Shown here: positions 8,654 to 12,981 of the stretch, piece by piece | Layout of the letters: each line of letters starts with the position of its first letter | How positions within the stretch are numbered: position 1 is the first letter of the stretch | Source of the DNA: CAZSNT01 sp964607765 | GTDB taxonomy: Bacteria; Verrucomicrobiota; Lentisphaeria; Oligosphaerales; JABHEG01 | Direction of reading: 5' to 3' | DNA length: 12,981 nucleotides | NCBI GenBank assembly: GCA_964607765.1 | Contig: CAZSNT010000230.1 | Coordinates: forward strand, 1-12,981 | Position numbers and translations under genes: made by a program | Notes under the pieces: model-generated | What the model saw: the letters and a program-made list of their open reading frames with translations, nothing else | Told to the model about the DNA's origin: nothing | The model's database searches: none

Positions 8654-8661
8654 GTTGAACT
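8654..8661 (+). other. Left boundary box GTTGAACT of the recombinase/IS91 unit
   Basis: GTTGAAC fits the integron core consensus GTTRRRY, and the eight bases are the exact reverse complement of AGTTCAAC at 11046-11053 on the far side of the two transposition genes. It is either the crossover box at which a cassette was inserted (between 8654 and 8655) or the left terminal inverted repeat of the element. A short symmetric stretch (GCGC-TTC-GCGC, 8664-8674) follows directly. Confidence 0.5.
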
Positions 8662-8733
8662 AAGCGCTTCGCGCAACCTCCTTTTCTGCAGGGCATTCCG
8701 CCTCCTGCTTGCCTCAGCCCGATCCGATTGTGT

Positions 8734-8786
8734 ATCCTCTCTGCAGTGCTTTGCCGCAATGACGCGGCGGGCCGAGCAGAGAGGAT
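8734..8786 (+). promoter_or_regulatory. Hairpin covering the ribosome binding site of the recombinase
   Basis: ATCCTCTCTGC (8734-8744) and GCAGAGAGGAT (8776-8786) are perfect 11-bp arms. GCCGC/GCGGC (8753-8757 and 8764-8768) pair inside the loop. The right arm contains AGAGAGGA, the ribosome binding site seven bases before the ATG at 8793. In mRNA read through from outside, the arms would pair and hide the site. Transposition genes are often protected this way against impinging transcription. A transcript starting inside the hairpin would be freely translated. Confidence 0.6.
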
Positions 8787-8792
8787 TTGGCC

Positions 8793-9656
8793 ATGGCTGA
8801 CACACTTCGTGAGCGGTTCCGGCAGGAGATGGTGGTGCGCGGGCTGGCGGATTCGACGCAATCCGCATACCTGGGCTGCATCGAACTGTTGGTGCTGCGT
8901 AACGGCAGGCATCCGGCGAGGATCAGCAACGACGACTTGCGCGAGTACTTCGCGTGGCTGGTGGACACTCACGGTGTGGCGCCCGCGACGTTCCGGCAGC
9001 ATCTGTGCGCGGTGAAGCTGTTCTTCGAGACGGTGCTGGAACGCAAGGACAAGTTCTTCGTCACCGCGCGCCCCAAGTCCCGGCAGCAGCTGCCGGTGGT
9101 ACTGACCTTTGACCAGACTCGGTCGATGCTTGCGGCGCTGCGCGTGGGGCGCATCCGCACTGCGGCCACCGTGGCGTACAGCTGCGGGCTGCGCAAGAGC
9201 GAACTGGTGTCGTTGTCGGTGCCGTGGATCAACGCGTCGTCGGGCTCGCTGCACATCCACAAGGCCAAGGGCGGTGTGGACCGGGTCGTGCCGCTGTCCG
9301 AGCACACCTTGGCGCTGCTGCGCGAGCACTGGCGGCAGGAGCGGCCGTCGGGTGCCCTTGTGTTCGAATCGGCGTATCGGCGCGGCGCACGTGCGGGGCG
9401 GCCCATCTCGGGCGACAGCATCCGCAAGGCGCTGAAGTCGGCGGCAAAGGCGGTCGGGATCAACCGCCCGGTGTGCCTGCACACGTTGCGCCACTGCTAC
9501 GCCAGCCACCTGCTGGAGCGCGGCGTTGCGCTGCCGTTGATCCAGCGCTGGCTGGGGCACAAGAGCGTGAAGACCACGATGGTCTACGCGCACGTGACGC
9601 CGCGCACGCTTGAGCATGGCCGCGCGGTGTTGGTCGAGTTGACCGAGGCGCTGTAG
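8793..9656 (+). CDS. Tyrosine recombinase (XerC/D-like) paired with IS91 transposase
   Basis: A DNA strand-exchange enzyme of 287 residues. The N-terminal SAM-like core-binding domain (about 1-90) is followed by the catalytic domain. The catalytic set is complete: Arg134 in CGLRKSEL, Lys159 in KAKGG, His230 and Arg233 in HTLRH, His256 in LGH, and Tyr265 in MVYAH. The extra segment of about 20 residues that marks integron integrases (IntI) before the HTLRH motif is absent, so this is not IntI. The ATG at 8793 is preferred over the in-frame TTG at 8787 because AGAGAGGA (8778-8785) is correctly placed for the ATG. Its stop is followed after one base by the transposase GTG, so the two are made together. 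Its own recombination sites are unknown. The 8-bp boxes at the unit's edges and the nearby hairpins are candidates. Confidence 0.9.
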   Translation: MADTLRERFRQEMVVRGLADSTQSAYLGCIELLVLRNGRHPARISNDDLREYFAWLVDTHGVAPATFRQHLCAVKLFFETVLERKDKFFVTARPKSRQQLPVVLTFDQTRSMLAALRVGRIRTAATVAYSCGLRKSELVSLSVPWINASSGSLHIHKAKGGVDRVVPLSEHTLALLREHWRQERPSGALVFESAYRRGARAGRPISGDSIRKALKSAAKAVGINRPVCLHTLRHCYASHLLERGVALPLIQRWLGHKSVKTTMVYAHVTPRTLEHGRAVLVELTEAL

Positions 9657-9657
9657 G

Positions 9658-10773
9658 GTGGCGCGGGCCCGAAGGCCGCTGCAGCAGATCTTCCTGCGGT
9701 TCGCGCCAGCGTACGAGGCACAGTTCGCCGGGCGCATGCCACGCCGTCATCGGCGGACGTTGTTCAACATTGCGGCGTGTCGGACTGCGGCCATGGGCGG
9801 GCACACCGAGAGCTGCTGCGGTTGCGGCACAACGCGGTTCGTGCCGCGCTCGTGCCGACATGCGTTGTGTGCCACGTGCCATGACGCGGAGATCGACGAC
9901 TGGCTCGCGGCACGCGCCGACGAGTTGTTGCCCGTGCGCTACTTTCACCTGACGTTCCCGCTGCCCGCGGAGCTGCGCGAGGCGGCCAGGAGCCACTGGC
10001 GCATCGTCTGTGGCGCGATGCTGCAGGCCGCGGCGGAAGCGCTGCAGACGTTGGCTGCCGACCGGCTTGGCGGCCGGCTTGGGATCATGGCGGTGCTGCA
10101 CACGTGGGGCCGCACGCTGCCGTGGCACCCGCACGTGCACTGCGTCGTGCCTGGCGTGGTGGTGCGCGCTGACCGCACCCCATGCAAGGTCGCGGCCAAC
10201 TACTTGCTGCCGCTCGGCCCGCTCTCGCAGATCTACCGTGCGGTGTTCCTGCGCCTGGTGCGCTCGCATCGCGACGGCCCCGAACTGCCGCAGCTTGACT
10301 GGTCAAAGCAGTGGGTCGCCAACTGCCGCCCGTGTGAAGAGGGCCCCGCCAACGTCCTGAGGTACCTGGCGCGCTACACCAAGCGCGGTCCGCTCTCGCG
10401 GAAGCGCATCGTCAGCGTCAGCGACGAACAGATCGTGTTCCGCTACACCAGCCACCGCACCGCACGGCCAACGCTGTGCAAGCTGGCGCCCGAGGAGTTC
10501 CTCCGCCGCTATCTGCAGCACACGCCGCCGCCGGGCTTCCACCGCATCCGCTACTACGGGTTCCTGGCGCCCGGCGCCCGCACCACGCTCAGTGCCTTGC
10601 GCGGCGCCCTGCTCCCGGAACTGGCCGCGCTGGAGCCGGTGCTGGCGCAACTGCGCGAACGCAACGCGTCGCGCGCTCCGTACGTCTGCCCGTGTTGCGG
10701 CGGTCGCGTGTTCGTACGCCACGATTTCACCATGCCGAACCGCAGGGCGCCGCCCTGGAAGGCCGCTGCGTGA
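9658..10773 (+). CDS. IS91-family HUH rolling-circle transposase
   Basis: A 371-residue single-strand nickase/transposase. An N-terminal zinc-binding region carries ESCCGCG (Cys53, 54, 56), Cys66 and CATCH (71-74). The HUH motif is in WHPHVHC (His159, His161). The catalytic tyrosine region RYLARYTKRG offers Tyr236 and Tyr240, as in two-tyrosine IS91 enzymes. A second Cys-rich tail, YVCPCCGG (342-349), is typical of the family. Length and motif order are normal, so it looks intact. It starts at GTG, one base after the recombinase stop, without its own strong ribosome binding site, which implies translational coupling. Confidence 0.93.
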   Translation: MARARRPLQQIFLRFAPAYEAQFAGRMPRRHRRTLFNIAACRTAAMGGHTESCCGCGTTRFVPRSCRHALCATCHDAEIDDWLAARADELLPVRYFHLTFPLPAELREAARSHWRIVCGAMLQAAAEALQTLAADRLGGRLGIMAVLHTWGRTLPWHPHVHCVVPGVVVRADRTPCKVAANYLLPLGPLSQIYRAVFLRLVRSHRDGPELPQLDWSKQWVANCRPCEEGPANVLRYLARYTKRGPLSRKRIVSVSDEQIVFRYTSHRTARPTLCKLAPEEFLRRYLQHTPPPGFHRIRYYGFLAPGARTTLSALRGALLPELAALEPVLAQLRERNASRAPYVCPCCGGRVFVRHDFTMPNRRAPPWKAAA

Positions 10774-11045
10774 GACCGTCTCGGTCCATCCCAGATCGCC
10801 TGCTCTGCGCGAGCTCTCCTGGCGCTCGTGTCCGCTCCCCCCTTGCCCGGGGCCGGCAACAGCGCTGTTCCCCCCCCGCCGGGTCCGCCGCGCGACGGCC
10901 GTTCGCCCACCCGCCAACGCCTCTGCCCGACCGCCTCCGCCCGTGCGGGCCGCTTGCACGCCGTCATCGACAGCGGTATCCTACCTCTCGACGGTAGCCG
11001 AAACGGCTGAAATTCCCAGCCGATCGTCCGGGGGTGCTACGGCTC
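10774..11045. other. Structured non-coding tail of the IS91-like unit, candidate origin region
   Basis: No supportable gene. The stretch is C-rich on the + strand and has several symmetries: the 12-base palindrome AACAGCGCTGTT (10858-10869) inside CCGGC/GCCGG arms (10853-10857 and 10878-10882), CTACC/GGTAG (10981-10985 and 10993-10997), and CGGCTG/CAGCCG (11004-11009 and 11017-11022). IS91 elements keep their replication origin downstream of the transposase gene, so this is where one would look. The role is inferred. Confidence 0.4.
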
Positions 11046-11101
11046 AGTTCAACACGGATTATACCTCGGCTGTGCTCGGCATAATCCTAACTATGTTCGA
11101 C
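11046..11101 (+). other. Atypical attC-like site at the right edge of the IS91-like unit
   Basis: R'' box GTTCAAC (11047-11053) matches RYYYAAC, and R' box GTTCGAC (11095-11101) opens the first clear cassette. Between them GGATTAT (11056-11062) pairs with ATAATCC (11081-11087), then CC with GG after one mismatch. The spacers are uneven (2 and 7 bases) and the arm has no clean extrahelical base, unlike the four sites downstream. It could instead be the terminal hairpin of the IS91-like element, ending just before GTTC. R' itself is secure, because it is matched by GGTCGAAC at 11392. Confidence 0.5.
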
Positions 11102-11108
11102 CAAGAAA

Positions 11109-11375
11109 GTGAAACGGAAAGAAAGAGCTCTCATTGCCGGTGCCATCGTGGGCATCTCCATGCTGTACGTCCTATCGTATCCCTACGTCAGTCGTTATGA
11201 ACCCTTCGTCCATGACTGCGAGCACAGTGCCTCCTGCCCCGTTTGCTCGCAGTACGTGGGGAAACGGCATTTCAGATCAGTGTGGACGGGGCTGCTCTAC
11301 TCTCCGCTTGTCCTGATCGAAGGCACCATTCGAGGAGGCAAAGTGGAGAACCTCGTGCCGCTTGAGGAGTCCTGA
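11109..11375 (+). CDS. Small membrane protein with CPVC motif (cassette 1)
   Basis: No family recognised. The 88 residues start with a positively charged MKRKER, then a hydrophobic stretch (about 7-27, ALIAGAIVGISMLYVLSYPY), a Cys-containing middle (Cys37, CPVC at 43-46), and a second shorter hydrophobic stretch (about 58-71). This suggests one membrane anchor with the Cys pair outside or at the membrane face. CPVC could bind metal or form a disulfide. The GTG start is 13 bases inside the cassette and is preferred because it gives the charged end before the membrane segment; an ATG at 11159 would remove it. The ribosome binding site is weak. The stop lies 17 bases before the attC. Confidence 0.6.
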   Translation: MKRKERALIAGAIVGISMLYVLSYPYVSRYEPFVHDCEHSASCPVCSQYVGKRHFRSVWTGLLYSPLVLIEGTIRGGKVENLVPLEES

Positions 11376-11392
11376 ATTCAAAATGGAGCACG

Positions 11393-11466
11393 GTCGAACA
11401 ACGGGCTGCTCACCTATTTCAAACCGCGCGGACGCGGTTTGAAAAGGGAGAGCCCGGGCGTTATCC
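11393..11466 (+). other. attC site of cassette 1
   Basis: R'' GTCGAAC (11393-11399) and R' GTTATCC (11460-11466), cut expected between 11460 and 11461. GGGCT (11403-11407) pairs with AGCCC (11451-11455); G11408 is extrahelical; CTC pairs with GAG (11409-11411 with 11448-11450); A11412 bulges; CC pairs with GG. The tip is a perfect 12-bp hairpin (11417-11428 with 11433-11444, loop CGGA), which on its own resembles a terminator but lacks a T-run. GGTCGAAC (11392-11399) is the exact complement of the cassette's opening GTTCGACC. Confidence 0.85.
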
Positions 11467-11472
11467 GAGACG

Positions 11473-12162
11473 ATGAAGACCAACTGCGGCAAATGCGGGA
11501 CAGAGATACTGGCGAAGACCGCCGAGGTCAGCGGGGGGATGTGTTGGCCGTGCCACGACCAGCAACCAGTTCGACGGGCCCGGCAGTACCTGACGGACGC
11601 CGGGGAGGCCATCCACCATTGCGCGGGGGCGCTGGTCACGGGGTCTCACAACGCCGCCGCCAACGTGCTGGCGCTTGCCCTGCCAGCTGTCGTTTGGGAC
11701 TGGGCACAAGCTAGGAAACTGGGGAAGGCGGCGTCAGCATTCTCGCTACGGCCCCGGCCGCCGTCGTCCTTCCGCGAGTTGCTTCGGGATCTGCTCGATG
11801 TTCTTGACACAGTCGGACAGGTATACGAGTCTCTGCAAGACACGGTTACACGGGAAGCCCTGCACGCGGTTGCTTTCCAGGGCTTTGTGCTCCAGAAACC
11901 AGGCTACTGCTGCCCCCGGAAGTTCTGGATGATGACCGTCCGAGGGAACCAACTCCTCCGTCGTGCAATGCGTCTTTTCCTCCGGCGGGGGGAGTGTCTT
12001 GCAGCGAACGAAGGCCTGGACACTCCCGAGAAGCGAATGGCGGCGTTCCAAGACGCAAGCGTCGTTAGCGGCGAAGGCAGCCAGTACGACACCTATTTCG
12101 GGCACGTCCAGGACCTGCAGGAGTACGTTGCCGCCTCCCAGGAAGCGGCCGGACGAGAATAA
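11473..12162 (+). CDS. Hypothetical protein with N-terminal CxxC...CxxC knuckle (cassette 2)
   Basis: The 229 residues start with CGKCG (Cys5, Cys8) and CWPCH (Cys24, Cys27), spaced like a small zinc ribbon, including a TAEVSGGMCWPC stretch seen in many uncharacterised bacterial proteins. The rest is largely helical and contains no motif I can assign. A moderately hydrophobic segment (about 52-73) is not a convincing membrane span. The ATG is 12 bases after the cassette cut site, with only a weak GAG before it, so expression must rely on upstream transcription. The stop is 8 bases before the attC. Coding character is supported by the exact fit between ORF and cassette. Function unknown. Confidence 0.7.
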   Translation: MKTNCGKCGTEILAKTAEVSGGMCWPCHDQQPVRRARQYLTDAGEAIHHCAGALVTGSHNAAANVLALALPAVVWDWAQARKLGKAASAFSLRPRPPSSFRELLRDLLDVLDTVGQVYESLQDTVTREALHAVAFQGFVLQKPGYCCPRKFWMMTVRGNQLLRRAMRLFLRRGECLAANEGLDTPEKRMAAFQDASVVSGEGSQYDTYFGHVQDLQEYVAASQEAAGRE

Positions 12163-12170
12163 CCGGAGAC

Positions 12171-12228
12171 GGATAACGAGTTGCTGCTGCGGACGTCGCA
12201 AGCTCCGCCGCAGAGCATGGCGTTCGAA
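12171..12228 (+). other. attC site of cassette 2
   Basis: R'' GGATAAC (12171-12177) and R' GTTCGAA (12222-12228), cut expected between 12222 and 12223. TGCT (12182-12185) pairs with AGCA (12214-12217); G12186 is extrahelical; CTGCGG (12187-12192) pairs with CCGCAG (12208-12213). Four-base unpaired spacers flank both arms. CGGATAAC is the exact complement of the cassette's opening GTTATCCG. At 58 bp it is a short attC. Confidence 0.88.
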
Positions 12229-12242
12229 TGGAAGGGGAAATG

Positions 12243-12626
12243 ATGAAGCAAATACACTCTGTGGTCGTGCTCGTTGCTGTCCTTGCCGGTGTGACGGGAT
12301 GTAGGGATGGCCGGGAGCCGGCGCAGCAAACCCTCGTGAACCAATACGTGCTGAAGATCGAGGGAACCGCCGGTCTGAAAGTTGATCTGCTTGTCATCGC
12401 CAAACCAACCGTCGACTCCCTCGAAAGGCTGATTGACGAAGAGGTGGTATTGCCATACTCCAAGGAGTTTGAGGGGGTCAAGTGTGCAATCTGGCTTGAC
12501 GCTCCGTACAAGGGCCAGGACGGCGATTACAAGATGAGCCTGACGACCAAAGGCGTTGGCACATCGAGTGAGTCTGGGTTCGTCAAGGGAGGTTCCCGAT
12601 GTACCGGCGCCCTGCACGACCTATGA
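12243..12626 (+). CDS. Predicted lipoprotein (cassette 3)
   Basis: The 127 residues begin with a type II signal peptide: MKQIHS, a hydrophobic core VVVLVAVLAG, then the lipobox VTGC with Cys20 as the lipidation site. The mature part would be an outer- or inner-membrane-anchored periplasmic domain of about 108 residues, rich in strand-like segments, with Cys pairs (KCAIW and SRCTG) that could form a disulfide. Strand spacing with LPYSKEF and a C-terminal Ser/Gly/Cys run faintly recalls MmpS-like beta-sandwich proteins, but this is not reliable. ATG 12243 is preferred over 12240 and 12228 because AAGGGG (12232-12237) lies five bases upstream. The stop is 7 bases before the attC. Confidence 0.75.
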   Translation: MKQIHSVVVLVAVLAGVTGCRDGREPAQQTLVNQYVLKIEGTAGLKVDLLVIAKPTVDSLERLIDEEVVLPYSKEFEGVKCAIWLDAPYKGQDGDYKMSLTTKGVGTSSESGFVKGGSRCTGALHDL

Positions 12627-12633
12627 AGAGGAA

Positions 12634-12704
12634 TTCGAACTAATGCATTCACTTGGACGTGGTACCGCTGGCGCGGTCCCACGCCAGTGATGCCGTCGTT
12701 CCCG
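12634..12704 (+). other. attC site of cassette 3
   Basis: R'' TTCGAAC (12634-12640) and R' GTTCCCG (12698-12704), cut expected between 12698 and 12699. The stem is nearly continuous: GCAT (12645-12648) with ATGC; T12649 extrahelical; CACT with AGTG; T12654 extrahelical; GG with CC; A12657 extrahelical; CGTGG (12658-12662) with CCACG (12679-12683); ACCGC (12664-12668) with GCGGT (12673-12677), loop TGGC. All three single-base bulges are on the same arm. ATTCGAAC is the exact complement of the cassette's opening GTTCGAAT. Confidence 0.92.
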
Positions 12705-12712
12705 GGACAGAA

Positions 12713-12790
12713 ATGACCGGACAGATTGGGTCCCGGACTCTTGATCCCGCTCTTCATCCGGCTCTTGATCCGGATACCTTGTCGGGGTGA
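12713..12790 (+). CDS. Possible 25-residue repeat peptide (cassette 4)
   Basis: An ATG 15 bases inside cassette 4, the position at which ORFs start in the other cassettes, opens a 25-residue frame containing TLDPALHPALDP, a four-residue repeat produced by the 12-bp DNA repeats. No clear ribosome binding site. The repeat could equally be kept for its RNA or DNA structure, so coding is uncertain. A competing frame downstream reads GIRSGIRSGIRS from the mirrored repeats but runs through the attC and is less likely. Confidence 0.2.
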   Translation: MTGQIGSRTLDPALHPALDPDTLSG

Positions 12791-12858
12791 CAACCGTCCT
12801 ATCCGGAAGACTCACCCGGAAAGGGATCAGGAGCGGGATCAGGAGCGGGATCAGGAGT
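12737..12858 (+). repeat. Mirrored 12-bp tandem repeats forming a long hairpin (cassette 4)
   Basis: Three units of about GCTCTTGATCCG (12737-12748, 12749-12760, 12761-12772) face three units of GGGATCAGGAGC (12823-12834, 12835-12846, 12847-12858, the last ending in T). The second set is close to the reverse complement of the first; one recurrent T/C difference becomes a G-U pair in RNA. Between them CCGGATA/TATCCGG (12770-12776 and 12800-12806) and TTGTC/GACAA (12779-12783 and 12789-12793) nest at the tip. Almost the whole cassette outside the attC is thus one long imperfect hairpin. It may act as a structured RNA. Confidence 0.7.
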
Positions 12859-12870
12859 AAGAGATCCGGA

Positions 12871-12929
12871 CGGGAACCAGCCCTTGCTGCGGATCTCGCA
12901 CGGCTCGTCCGCAGAAGGGCACGTTGGTC
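12871..12929 (+). other. attC site of cassette 4
   Basis: R'' CGGGAAC (12871-12877) and R' GTTGGTC (12923-12929, consensus GTTRRRY except the sixth base), cut expected between 12923 and 12924. GCCCTT (12880-12885) pairs with AAGGGC (12915-12920); G12886 is extrahelical; CTGCGGA (12887-12893) pairs with TCCGCAG (12908-12914); 14-base loop. R'' is the exact complement of the cassette's opening GTTCCCG. Confidence 0.92.
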
Positions 12930-12981
12930 GCGACACGATGTCGCGTTGATCATATGTGTCTGCAAGGGAGCCTATTAAGGC
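12924..12981 (+). other. Start of cassette 5, cut by window end
   Basis: Begins at TTGGTC after the cut site. An ATG at 12954 stays open to the window end (MCLQGSLLR) but is too short to judge. The matching R'' box further on should read GACCAAC if this is a cassette. Confidence 0.5.

Larger units (their letters stand above)
8654..11094 (+). mobile_element. IS91-like unit with tyrosine recombinase, possibly a 2.4-kb integron cassette
   Basis: The unit holds a tyrosine recombinase and an IS91-family HUH transposase in one transcript, with structured non-coding DNA on both sides. Two readings fit. In the first, it is a cassette running from 8655 to 11095, bounded by GTTGAACT and its reverse complement before a hairpin and GTTCGAC. 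In the second, it is an IS91-type rolling-circle element ending near 11094, next to GTTC (11095-11098), a tetranucleotide of the kind used as IS91 target on the transposase-distal side. The ends are therefore approximate. Recombinase-plus-IS91 transposase pairs are known; placement at a cassette junction is what stands out. Confidence 0.7.
11096..12981 (+). mobile_element. Integron-type gene cassette array, five cassettes, no integrase in window
   Basis: Cassettes run 11096-11460, 11461-12222, 12223-12698, 12699-12923 and 12924 to beyond the window. Each of the four complete ones ends in an attC whose R'' box is the reverse complement of that cassette's own first bases (8/8, 8/8, 8/8 and 7/8 including the G before the cut). 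This is expected if each was once a circle closed at G/TT. All are in the same orientation, each with at most one ORF starting 13-21 bases in. Protein function differs from cassette to cassette, and there is no room for individual promoters. Confidence 0.9.

Noticed and set aside
8591..8660. A full attC ending at 8654
   Set aside because: No R'' box of RYYYAAC type or matching arm could be found upstream at a usual distance, so only the GTTGAAC box itself is claimed.
8793..9656. The tyrosine recombinase as the integron integrase IntI of the array
   Set aside because: The added segment typical of IntI before the HTLRH motif is missing, and the gene is fused in operon with an IS91 transposase, which is a known pairing for other recombinases.
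8493..9737. Minus-strand open frame (414 codons) across the recombinase
   Set aside because: Antisense to a gene with a complete catalytic set; the protein has no recognisable motif.
11417..11444. Stand-alone terminator after the cassette 1 gene
   Set aside because: The perfect hairpin is better explained as the variable tip of attC1, and no T-run follows.
12737..12858. CRISPR array
   Set aside because: The 12-bp units are contiguous with no spacers and occur in opposite orientation on the two sides.
12621..12965. Minus-strand frame of 114 codons across cassette 4
   Set aside because: It spans two attC sites and three cassettes, so it would be rebuilt with every rearrangement.
12787..12978. 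Plus-strand frame containing GIRSGIRSGIRS
   Set aside because: It reads through attC4 into the next cassette, which cassette genes do not normally do, and has no ribosome binding site.

Overview
The window reads as chromosomal DNA of a GC-rich, Gram-negative bacterium. LpxA means lipid A is made, and a RecC homologue means a RecBCD-type nuclease is present. The divergent seryl-tRNA synthetase and the fused two-domain FabZ-like dehydratase would suit a PVC-type or other deep-branching phylum (Kiritimatiellota or Lentisphaerota, for example), but the sequence does not fix the phylum.

Region 1 (1-4469) is a tight housekeeping operon on the + strand behind a good sigma70-like promoter (TCGACA-17-TATACT). 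It holds a double hot-dog FabZ-like dehydratase, lpxA, serS, and a YkgJ-type cysteine-cluster protein whose start codon overlaps the serS stop. The dehydratase is notable: repeat 1 keeps the catalytic His but has lost the Glu, and repeat 2 keeps the Glu but has lost the His. Together they could rebuild one complete active site.

Region 2 (4640-8392) is a long recC. No recB or recD follows in the window. The next 400 bases are non-coding, and mobile DNA begins there.

Region 3 (8654-11095) carries a XerC/D-like tyrosine recombinase and an IS91-family HUH transposase, separated by one base. A hairpin covers the ribosome binding site of the recombinase.

Region 4 (11096-end) is an integron-type gene cassette array that ordinary ORF calling would miss. 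Four clear attC sites are visible at 11393-11466, 12171-12228, 12634-12704 and 12871-12929. Each folds with extrahelical bases on one arm, and in each the R'' box is the reverse complement of the first bases of its own cassette (7 or 8 of 8 bases). The cassettes encode a small membrane protein, a CxxC...CxxC protein, a lipoprotein, and a cassette that is almost all mirrored 12-bp repeats. A fifth cassette runs off the end. No integron integrase gene is present.

The recombinase/IS91 unit is itself flanked by GTTGAACT (8654-8661) and its exact reverse complement AGTTCAAC (11046-11053), followed by a hairpin and the GTTCGAC that opens the first cassette. The unit may therefore be a 2.4-kb cassette (cassette 0 below), or an IS91-type element whose end lies exactly on a cassette junction. 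This is the most interesting point of the window.
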